The notes under the pieces are model-generated. The model saw only the letters and a list, made by a program, of their open reading frames with translations. It was not told where the DNA came from and searched no databases. From Onchidella celtica (taxonomy: Eukaryota > Mollusca > Gastropoda > Systellommatophora > Onchidiidae): 64,000 bases of DNA. The translations under genes were made by a program, and so were the position numbers. Below are positions 35,901-46,000 of this stretch, in pieces; positions within the stretch are counted from its first letter, which is position 1, and each line of letters begins with the position of its first letter. The DNA is taken from NCBI GenBank assembly GCA_963931925.1, contig OZ007570.1:65589870-65653869 (forward strand). Direction: 5' to 3'.

Positions 35901-38421
35901 TTTAAAACGTGTCTTTGGGCAGTGTATGAAGAACTTATGCAAAGATGCAACTCGTGAATATTATGTACAAAGAAGTTGATCCCTAAGAATTTAAACAGGG
36001 CCATCAGGCTGGGTCTGCCCCTTAATAAAAGTTGACACATGTTGCTCAATATCAGATGTCCCTAATTTAAGTCTCACCAATAAATTTTGCCAGTCTTCTC
36101 GTGACATGAACTAAGTATGGAAAATAAAGTCTGTCTAGGTGTCTCAGGGGCTGCGTTTCACAAAACTCCTGCCATTTCTGCAGAATGAAATGAAAGAAAA
36201 ATGTGCACTTACTCATATTACTCACAATATCATTCACAAGGCAAAAATTCCTCATGAAATATAATTACCTTGATCATATTCTTTCACAAAGGATGTCATT
36301 TTGATTTTCACCAGCTAATTTTATCCGAAAAACATATTTCAGAAATGACAGGGTGCTCTGCCTGGTTTACCTTTACGAGCTACAAAAGTCATTTATTTTG
36401 AGAAAAAAAGTTATTCTATATATATATGATGATTGAGCACAATAAAACAACAACAAAAAAAGATTTTCAGCCTGAATACTGCAAGTGCAAGCAAATTAAT
36501 TGTGACCAATTTTGCAATGAACATGACAATTTTGTACATGACCAGTTTTTTAATCAAAGTTGCCTTTCAATTAAGTCAGCTGACAGGTGATAACACTACA
36601 TTAAAAAGTGTGGATCAAGTGAACTGCATGTTTGACAATCATCAGTCAAAGTCCCAAACATGTCAGAGGACTCAGATTGTGTGCCATGTCCTCATCGGAA
36701 ATTGGAGAGATTTTATATCTCACTGACTTTTCGGCTCCACCAATATTTCAATTTTAAGAACTAAATGAGGTGCCCCGCAAACCTGTGTTCCCATCCTTTT
36801 TTCTCCCTCTTTCTTAGCTAGACAATTTTCTATGATAATCTACAGTCTGACTGCAGACCTCAAACGGGACAGGGCATTATGAATCAACTGACCGCTTGCC
36901 AGATACGATCTCCTTGTGCGGTAGGCTTATCAAAGGGAGCACTGTATTCTACAGTACATTTTTAGATCTTTTTTAAACTTTATAAAGTAATTGCCTGAAA
37001 GTGAAACTTGAATAAACAGGTTGGGTCGAAACAAGAGTGATTGGGTTAGATTATTTGACACCTAAGAAAACTGATGTCATAATTTTTGAAATAGTCATTT
37101 CGGCTGTAGGGCTGAGCAAAAACGGGGCCAAAACTGCACCACAATGAAATGCTTCCACCACTGTTTTTTTTTTCTTAATAAGATGAATACTCAGTTTATA
37201 AAAGTAAATGTCTTATAGTTTGATCTCGCTTGCACAAAATGTTTCTGACCTCTTCTTGGTGTTCTTATCTAGTTCTAAAATTATCTTTCTTTCTTTGATG
37301 TCACAGCTGTCACAATGTGAAATCATGCTTGCTTAATTTAACACGAATCATTTGTTATCGAATTTAGGATGGATTAGGATGAACAAAAACGATGGATCAC
37401 AATAAGATAACTCTTTCCTTTGATTTTGGGCAGCAAATTTTCTAAACTAAATACAAAAAAATTACAACTCACTCTATGGACCCATTAGGCTTGTCTACTA
37501 AGTCAGTAATAATGAAGGTTATTAACTGCATCCCAGATACATATCAAATGAAATACACTCATCCATAACCTTTTATATTTTGATTAATTCATCAAGATTT
37601 AACTGAATGCCGGAAAGTCAGGTTAAGCTGATCTTTTAGACAACTCACTCAGAGTATTTCTAATTGCTGAATTTGTTCTCATGAGCAAAATGTGTTATAA
37701 ATGTTGTATTAATCCCACCTGATATCGAGGTAAAGTCCGCTATTTTTAGGATTAGGCTTTGAGTAAGAGTTAGGTTTAGGGTAAGCTGCAAGTCAGAGAT
37801 CACATTTCCTGATGATGATCCCATCCTTTTTGAAATAGATAGCTCTAGACAGGCTTGCATACAGTGACAGTCTGTTTTGCAGTTCCTTTTATAATTATAA
37901 CAAACTCACATGAACAGTTTGAAGAGCATGCTTTAAAACTGCACCAAAAGCTCCATGGTTCAAAAAGCAACAAGACTCCTGAAAGCAATGAGCAACTGAT
38001 TAGACCATGCATGTGTAGGCCCTACTGATCATTTAATTCCGATGAAGGGAAACACTGCCACTAATAATCGGCAAGAATTTTAATAAATTTAGTGGAACAA
38101 AGTAAATATTGTTCACGAGAATATAAATATGTTAAGAATAAAAGATGTTGCTATCTCACAGTTTTCATGTATAAGAGTGCACGGGGATAATTTTCTGCTA
38201 CACAGATCACTTGGACAGCTTTGTGAGAACTTGCGCTTCATCAAATAGGTCAGAGGATCAGGAGAGTCTTTCTCTTTAAAAAGAAAATAATTCATATTTA
38301 CCTCAAGAAAAAAAAGATCTCTTTTCATTTGCTTTCCAAATTGCATCTCATTTTCCTCAGTGCTCGAAAAGTCCCTGAAAGTTGGCTGAGTAAATGGAAT
38401 ATCAGGGGGTACATAGTCCTT
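26924..38421 (-). CDS. PLP-dependent class-V aminotransferase (cysteine-desulfhydrase-like)
   Basis: Eleven exons read in phase on the minus strand: 38421-38302, 37978-37910, 36177-36078, 34503-34387, 33634-33540, 33324-33200, 31778-31555, 30963-30853, 30004-29948, 27899-27787 and 27049-26924. All have AG acceptors and GT donors, and together they give 418 residues to a TAA. Fold type I landmarks appear in order: FLNHGAFGAV near residue 45, KWQEFCE with RRLAKFIG, NATFGTNSVL, VDHIPSNTP, then VDGAHALG with D216 for the PLP ring nitrogen, and SNAHKW with K242 (31679-31681) as the Schiff-base lysine. The family contains isopenicillin-N-epimerase-like and L-cysteine-desulfhydrase-like enzymes of fungi, plants and invertebrates. 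The substrate cannot be inferred here. The first codons are upstream of 38421 and were not found; family length is about 430-450. Introns contain a solo LTR and a piggyBac-like MITE. Confidence 0.92.
28484..29752. mobile_element. Solo LTR with 5-bp target duplication
   Basis: A 1259-bp unit (28489-29747) begins TGTCA and ends TGACA. It is flanked on both sides by CCAAC (28484-28488 and 29748-29752). No internal gag/pol or second LTR is present, so it fits a recombination-derived solo LTR in a PLP-gene intron. Matching a full-length copy elsewhere would confirm it. Confidence 0.8.
30199..30404. mobile_element. Possible short piggyBac-like MITE
   Basis: TTCAACCCTCTGCTGTCAAG at the left and, inverted, GTTAACCCTCTAGTGCCCAG at the right face each other about 205 bp apart. 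The right border has TTAA; the left has TTCA, one change away. The arms are short and imperfect. Confidence 0.45.
31555..31778 (-). CDS. PLP gene exon with Schiff-base lysine
   Basis: The longest exon of the PLP gene encodes VDGAHALGALPL, SNAHKW and the following KGVAFLYV strand, then VVSHGFGAGFSSEFSW. It starts after TTTTACAG and ends ATAG|GTAAGG. It keeps both cofactor residues, so the enzyme should be able to bind PLP. Confidence 0.93.
32181..32959. mobile_element. TTAA-flanked piggyBac-like MITE
   Basis: It opens TTAACCCTTACCCTGCGCG and closes with the inverse CGCGCAGGGTGAGCGTTAA; TTAA at each edge is the piggyBac target. The interior is non-coding but matches, over about 500 bases, the interior of the element at 61630-63015. 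It lies in the PLP intron between exons 31778 and 33200. Confidence 0.87.
34504..36077. other. PLP gene intron without recognised content
   Basis: AT-rich; no repeat arm, conserved frame or RNA gene could be identified. The neighbouring introns 36178-37909 and 37979-38301 are similarly plain. Confidence 0.5.
38302..38421 (-). CDS. First recognised exon of the PLP gene
   Basis: It starts after AATTTTCAG and encodes 40 residues ending FGKQMKRDLFFLE, the conserved approach to the NHGAFG loop carried by the next exon. It is phase 0 at both ends. No in-frame ATG suits the family start, so a short upstream exon probably supplies the initiator. Confidence 0.85.
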
Positions 38422-38792
38422 CTGAAAATTAAAAAAAATCTTCAGCTCTGTGTTGCTTCACACTGGACATGTTTCAGTCAAAAATGTTCTCGTCTACTGT
38501 GCATGTTATAGATTTTTTTTTTTTATACTGAACATGCTCCACAAACAAATTGCTGAACTGATGCCTTTGAATTTACAATTTATTATTTCTCTGGCTTATG
38601 AAACAACCACACTGTGCCCACAGGCAAAACGATAATACATACTGAGGCATGAAAAAAAACCCAACTAACATGAATTTAAAAATAACATTTTAGGCCTATT
38701 AAAGTGGGATGCATTTAAGAAAGTCCTATTGTTTTGCTACATATTAACTAAGCTCGCTGGTATTTCAACATCAATTTTTCGGGTTAAAAAAA

Positions 38793-39018
38793 GGGAAGGT
38801 CTTCCGCCCGTCCGTGCCAGTCAAGAAAACACAACTACCCCAGCTCCCTTTTGCCTGATGAGTCAATCTGAATACCGCCCATTGATACAAACTGACTAGA
38901 CCTTCACGTCCCCAGGTCCATCTGACCATTCCAATTCAGGTTATTTAAGCTTATATCTTAATCATATTATGTTTGTTAACTTTTTGGTAAGTGGCGCGGA
39001 CGGGGGGAAGACCTCCCC
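38793..39018. mobile_element. Short MITE, copy A
   Basis: The ends GGGAAGGTCTTCC plus CCCGTCCG and their inverse (CGGACGGGGGGAAGACCTCC) enclose about 225 bases. It matches the inverted copy at 39954-40157 along its length, e.g. AGTCAAGAAAACACA and TTAACTTTTTGGTAAGTGGC. Confidence 0.8.
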
Positions 39019-39953
39019 AAAAAAAAATGGGATGACATGTTGAAATCATAGATAATGGTGTTTAATACATTCTGAATGCATGCAGTACCTTACCTCTTAC
39101 ATGCCTAAAATGGTAATTCACCCGTTGACAGGTGTCATAATTCATTTACATATTGCACCGCAGCTGAATTTAATCATACCCTCCACAATACTCCATTGTT
39201 CTGCAACAAATAGCATGAGGAGTTTTGTAGTTTAAAAAGTGTAGGCCTTCGCTTTGCTTTACTCGTCATTAAAAAGTTGGTTGAAAATCCCAGCCTAACC
39301 CTAACTACCTCTGAGACTGCTAGGAGCTCTATGACGTTGGATGAATGAAATGATCCAAAGTCTCTCTTGGGTTGCTTATCCATTTGGAACAATCCCTCTT
39401 GTCATGCGAAACCCGGTCCTAAAGAGGCTGTAGTGTGCCTGGCTACAGTATCAAAGGGCTTTCTCGCAAAAGATGGAACTTCCGTGATTAATAACACGAC
39501 AAGGTTTAGCAGCCACTGTTTGATCCACACGCCGTACGAATAGAATCCGTGCAAGTGTGTATGTTTTGGATTGTTCCACCGGAAACGAAACTCACCTGAT
39601 CGAAGTTGTTATTCTAATTATCACACAGGTGGACATTTTGCAGTCCAGTCTCTGTCAGTTGAAAAAAAAAGCCATCTAGACGATCTCAGACGATGACATT
39701 GCTGCAAGATTACTTATCACGAGGCAATGGTACGAATAGTCTAAGGTAACACAATTTGTGATTAATGTCAGTGCATGGCTCGGCGTATTGTTTGCTTAGC
39801 CTATTGTAGAAATTTTGATCTGGACTCGAGTAAGGTCTCGATCTAGCTATGTAGACCTATGGCATAGTGTGAGAAACTAGTTCTGTGAATATGAAAATTG
39901 CATTAATTGAAATGCACCCATTTCCCCTTATCTGCATATGTGGAGAATACTTC

Positions 39954-40157
39954 CTGGAAGGTCTTCCCCTCGTCCGCGCCACTTACCAAAAAGACAAAGT
40001 TAACAAACATAATATGATGAAGACCTCCCCTAACCCGCGCTTTCGTTCTTTCTTTGTCCCATACAAATACTAAACCCAACCTCTTGATAAGCCCGCTCAA
40101 AAGTCCCCTCTTTAGTGTGTTTTCTTGACTGATGCGGACGGGCGAAGGACCTCCCTA
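39954..40157. mobile_element. Short MITE, copy B (inverted)
   Basis: Same family as 38793-39018 in the opposite orientation: GGAAGGTCTTCCCC at the left and GGCGAAGGACCTCC at the right. The pair frames about 0.9 kb of the upstream region shared by the two divergent genes. Confidence 0.8.
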
Positions 40158-40164
40158 CTTCCTT

Positions 40165-40315
40165 TTCACTAGATCTAGATCTAGAGTCTAGATCTAGATC
40201 TTTTTCAGATCTATAATTATACTATAGATTTAGATCTAGATCTAGACGTCCTTTTCTCTGTGACTATACTAGATCTGGTCTAGATCACCTACTAGATCTA
40301 CATTTTACAATAGCA
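40165..40315. repeat. AGATCTAGA-rich cluster
   Basis: Many overlapping copies of the self-complementary hexamers TCTAGA and AGATCT. Similar clusters occur at about 12450-12510 and 50675-50700, with single copies near 59215. Confidence 0.8.
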
Positions 40316-40590
40316 CAGTGATTGGTAGCTGCAGTTGTCTCAGAAAATGTTCTACATCAACAGTTAGGAACTTATGTATGAATAGCACTGCCCGGCTGCA
40401 GCAAATAACTTGTGTGCCGAAGAAAGTAACGCAAAGCCCCCATTCTCAGTTGCATCACAGTGACTTGCCAATACTGTAGGTTATGCAGCTTGTAGATCTA
40501 GATCTGTATTTAACTATTTTAAATCATTACCATTTCCCAAGACTGTAGTATACTAGTAACTAAAAAAGTCAAAAACTCAATTTGTAAAAG

Positions 40591-42618
40591 GGTCAGTGCC
40601 AAAAAGCTCCAATAGAAACATGGACAGAGGGACTGAAAAATGTACAACACACAAAGGGGAAAAGAGACACATTCTGTGACACTTTAACCATCTATGTTTT
40701 AGATTTTATAAGTTTTATGGCTGTAAGTGTTCTTAATTTGGTGAAATGGGATGATTTTCACATGAAAGTGAAACGTGTCGGACATTACTGTGATGACAGA
40801 AAAGTAGCAATAAAGTCACTAATATGGCAAAGAATGCACATTTCACCTGTAATTGAGTGTTAAAATCATTACTGTTAGCCAAAAGTTTCAATGATGTATA
40901 AAAGAGTGCACTTAATGCACAAAAAATGCTGCTCTTTTGTAGTCACAGTAACGTACGCCACAAAAGGCAAATTAAAGTTTTTACAGTGTTGTTAATGAGG
41001 ACAGATTTTATCATGCACTACTGCTCCTATCGAGACTTTATTTAAATTTACTAATTTTAGCAGTTAATTTGGATTTATAATTTGCTACTATAAAAATTAG
41101 ATAACTTTATTTGTTTATTTTGTGTTGGACGTTACAGGATGACAAACATTGAAAAGTAATGTAATTCCCCATTTTTAAGCAAGTATTTAATGGTTAAATA
41201 CGGTTGACAATACACTGGACATAATACTTCAGTTTGCATTGATAGCCGAGATAATTTGGATGGGACTACAAAAATTGACTTTATTTGTGTTGGACATTAC
41301 GGGATGACAAACCATGAAAAGTAATGTAATTCCCCATTCTTAAGCAAATATTTACTTGTTAAATATACAGTGACCATACAATGGACATAATACTTTAGTT
41401 AGCAATGGCAGCCAAGATAATTTGGATTTATTATTGGGACTACAAAAATTAGATGACTTTATTTCTTTATTTTGTGCTGGACGTTACAGGATGACAAACC
41501 ATGAAAAGTAATGTAAATCCCCATTTTTAAGCAAGTATGTAATTGTTAAATATACAGTGACAATACAATGGACATAGTACTTCAGTTAGCATTGACAGCC
41601 AAGATAATTTGAATTTAATTCCAGTAAAATCAAGGATAATGCCATCATGATTATAGAAACTCTAGTGATGGTGGCCATTCACAGTGCCAGATTTCTCATT
41701 TTTCACCCTCTGTTCATTGCTGGGACTGGGAAAATGCATTTTTAGGGAACATGTTGCAAATAAACTTATCAGAGCAAGAATCAGACAAAAAAGAGACCAA
41801 AAAAATGTTGGTCATTACAAACAGATAGAGGAACGTGTCGGACGTTACTATTAAATATAGTGTGATGACAAAAATTTCAATTTCTCTGGAGATTTGTTGT
41901 TGCATTTCTTCATCTTGAAAACACCATCCTGTGCTCCCCATATGAGCAGGACCACATACAAACTACAAAAGACCTGTTTAGTTGGACTGGGAAAATGAAA
42001 TGACTGTATCCTTGCAATGTGGCTGGACGTTACGGTGTGACTACAAAATACATGATTTCTCAAACTTTCTTTGTGAAGCCTTTGCAGCTGAAAACTGACC
42101 AGCCAAAGGTAACAATTCCCATTATTTGAAGGATAACATGTTATTGGAACATATGGTTAACCTGCCACTACATTGAGGTATTTCACAGTAGGCTCTTATT
42201 TTTTCATTAAAAGCGTGACACCACAAGTAACGTCCAGCCACTTTTTTTTAAACTAGCAATTATCACTTACTAAGCCCATGCAGAAACTTTTTTTGTTCAG
42301 TATTGTCATCTTGATTTATCACTCTAAACAAAACACCTGCCAGAAGCCACAGATAAAACAAAATACCCTTTTATTTTGGTTTTTCTGAGGTCCCATACAA
42401 TGTGTCTATTTTGTAAATGTAAAAAATTAGTCATTTTCCAAAATCAAATTCAAATTTGAAGAAAACGAGAGAACCAACTGTGATCATCTTGCTCATGCAG
42501 GTTGTTGGATCAATTTTGAATAATTATGCACAAAGAAAACACAAATCGGAGCAAAAATGACTGAAATAACACGATCACAAAAAGGCATATACAAAGAGAG
42601 CTTTTTGGCATTGACCCA
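40591..42618. mobile_element. Inverted-repeat element with GGACGTTAC motif array
   Basis: The ends GGGTCAGTGCCAAAAAGCTC (40591-40610) and inverted GGGTCAATGCCAAAAAGCTC (42599-42618) match at 19 of 20 bases. The interior carries three tandem units of roughly 165-190 bases (about 41115-41620) and eight copies of a motif close to GGACGTTAC followed by TGAC, two of them inverted. No transposase was recognised. It lies between the divergent PLP and SMCR8 genes. Confidence 0.75.
41115..41625. repeat. Three tandem units with GGACGTTAC
   Basis: Units begin at about 41120, 41285 and 41471. Shared parts include GGATGACAAAC, AAAAGTAATGTAA, CCCCATT.TTAAGCAA, AATGGACATA and GCCAAGATAATTTG. Divergence is modest. 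Confidence 0.87.
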
Positions 42619-43062
42619 AATGCCAATGTGTTCAACTACATTCAAAGCTACCTGGAATGATCATGATTATACACACTGAAGCCAAAAAGTAAACGAATAG
42701 CAAACTTTCAAAAATTCCTCATTACGCAACTGGTTGTGCTGTTCAATAAAACTGTTTTTTTGCTTCTCCTGTAAAGCAGCCAAAACCAATTACTACAGTT
42801 TTAGGGAACAATGATGAAACAATAACTGACAAAAATCTTCAATAAGTTCAATATTTATCACTGATTTATATGGCAAACATTCCAATTTCATGTTGGCAAA
42901 CTTCAGAAATAATGGACTGGTCAAAAAGCATTTACCATCTCTGGGCCAAAGAACCTCATGACTCATGTATCCAATATTAGTATTACACCTTTGAAACATT
43001 GAATGTTTATCAAAACGTTAATATTAGATGTGTGATGTGTGATGAAACCTCTCATTTTGCAG
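42619..43062. other. Immediate upstream region of SMCR8
   Basis: AT-rich and without a recognised core promoter. The first coding exon follows an acceptor (TTTTGCAG at 43055-43062), so transcription starts further upstream on an unseen non-coding exon. Confidence 0.5.
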
Positions 43063-43090
43063 CAGGTAAAGTTTGAGCACAGAGGCAGCC

Positions 43091-46000
43091 ATGTTTAGTG
43101 ATTATGCACAGATAGCATCCTATATCCAGCCTGCTCGTGAAGCAGTTTTGAGTGATTATGATCCCCTGCCTTCTTATCTGCGGCCTAATTATCAGCCACC
43201 ACAGTCATGGAATGCTGCCAAAGCAAAGATTCCCCCTGTGGAAGATTTCATTATGGTGGCTGAATTTTCTGAACTGGAAGGCCCCAAACCAGTGGTATGT
43301 TTTATTTTTATAAGGGAGTGTGTGCAGCATCAAATACAAGGTGTCTAAAAACTTGTACAATGTAAAATTATTTGAATATTTGCAAATTATACAGCATCAA
43401 TTAACGTACATCTAAGATTTGCAGTTCAAATTAAAGAGGACGAATATACGTAATTATTTGAGTTAGCATGTGTTGTGGGCCGGACACTGCAGTTTTTCGA
43501 AAATTAACCAAGTATGAATTCTGGTGAAGTTTCATTGGATAATTAACTGCCTGGACCATTAATTTGACATAAATCATTGCGGCATTCAAACAGTCACTTC
43601 TATCACTGTAGACTGTGCGTGAAGATAAATCTGTATTTTGGAGTCCAAGAATGGTGTTAACATCAGATACTGGTTTTATTGTGTACTGCGCTTTGCTTAT
43701 AAATAAATTTGTTTTCCTCATGCCAGATGACCATCCCAAAGGAAGGAGGTGCAGACTTTGATCAGAATGCCTTTGCTGTCAGGATCCTTGCAGTGGATCA
43801 TCAAAATTCCACAGAGTTAGTACACATAATCACAGTAAAGTATCTAATAAGGAGAAAGTTTTCAAAGTGGTTTGAGAAACCCATTGTGTTGAAATTGATT
43901 CATTGAAACATTTTTGGCCAGGCCTTGAGCTTTAGAATTGTCATTATCTTTTTATTAACCAAGTCAACAAGAATTCATTCTCTCAAAGCAAGATTTCAGG
44001 GTATTTAGGAATTTTAGCGCTGTAATACATAAGACATGTTGAGATGAGTTATTTGATTGATTGAACAGAAGCAGCCATTATTTGTTAATCTTCAAAACAA
44101 CTTAACAGACAGACATGTGTGAAAATGCGAAAACTTAAGTTACTCATTTTTTTTCAGTGGTTGACATGACTTCAACTGTTTGGTCATTTTTACATGCATA
44201 ATTTGATATCTGATTTTAAGCATAATCATGTATGTTTACATTACCCATTTTATGAGTTCTTAAGAAGTATGTGCGCTTGATGATGTAAATGATGTCATAA
44301 CAAGGTGGGACAAGGTGGTCTAGAGGCAAGGTGCTCGCCTCTCATGCCAAGGGTCCCGGGTTCTAAACCCGGGCAGTGCAGGCATGTTGGAAATTGGATT
44401 TTTCTCATATTTTCAAGTCCCTGGTCCTATTGGGGGGTAGGATCGAGTACCTAGTCTTCTCGAATAAGGACGAAAAAATTCGGAGGGCCCGTGTGCACGT
44501 TGCGCACGTTAAAGATACCTTGGCAGTTGGAAATCGTAAAGAGCAGGCCGAAAGGCCGCTGCCCGGGCAAAATTGAAAATTGAAATTAATAGATTAAAAT
44601 TTATCCATATCACCACACCCCCCCCCCCCCCCCCCAACCAGAATTTATTATTCATTATTAAATATATATTGTTATTAATAAATATTCAAATATTATTTGA
44701 GTTGTGTGTTGTGTGAACTGCTGTGAGTTGTGAACTGTTGTGAGTTGTGAACTGTTGTGAGTTGTGAACTGCGCCTAACAGGCTGCGTTACAATTTGCTC
44801 TGAGATAGAGAGAGAGAGTGAGCGAGACAGGGAGAGAGAAAGAAGCCGTGCAGTGTGTTGAGCTCTGTTCTGCTCTGTGGTTGACATGTTGTTTCTGTAA
44901 AGCGCATAGAGCATTTTATAATAAATGGATATGCGCTATATAAATGCTATACATTATTATTATTATTATTATAATCAGCCAGTAGCTGTTACTTCAATCC
45001 CATTATGTTATATGCCCTTTTCTTTCTTCCATCAGGGGTTTCAGTATCTCTGAAGATGCTCAGATTGTACTATCTGATGTGGAGACTGGGGTTTTCGCAT
45101 TTGTAAGTTTGATAATTGACTGGATTATCAGTGCATCAGAAATTGATTAAATATGGTGATATTTTGTGGTCTTCCTGTTCTCAGCTCATATTTGTCATTT
45201 TTTTTAATGCAAAATTATTGTGTATTTTACTTAACTTGGAATATTGGAACAGTTTCATACTGAGGGAGCAAAGTGCTGTGTTAAAATATTTCTTAGCAGT
45301 TTTTTTTTTGTTGCTTTTTTTTTTTTTGGTAAATATATCGTGCCGTCTTCTTGGGAGAGACTTAAATATGAAATTTTCCCCAGATACCCGTCTTCGGGAT
45401 TCATCAGCATGGCACTTTAGGTGTGAACTCAACGAATCACACATCCCTTCGGCATATCATGATGCACTTCCTTGATTGATAATTAAAAAATGAATCTAAC
45501 TGCAATCAGATATAAAACCACTTTACTCATACATTCCATAATAAAGAGTGAGAAAAATAACATAAAAAATATTTGAACATGGTCAACACAATGATTAGGC
45601 CCCTTTCATATTCAACATAACCTTACTCCCAAATGTGTCTTGTTTCAATTTTCCTTTCCATTTCTAACATAGCTACACCAGATGAATGTCACATATATAT
45701 ATATATCTTTACATATTTCCCGTTCACAGGTTCATCACCTAGTTTTGTATGACAACACAGCTCGTGGGTTTGTGAGGCCATACTGCATGGCCTATATTTC
45801 TATGGACCAAAAGTATGTCTGACAAGCTGTTCCTTTACCACTGAACTGTTTTGCCAAAGAACCATTGTTTAACCCTTTCAGTATCATAAAGACACTAACT
45901 GTTGTAGATCTCTGCTACAGATTGTTACAGAAAGGGTCAATTTTGCCTAACAGTAACCACAATATAATTTGCACTGTTTCCATTACAAGAAATAGGAAAT

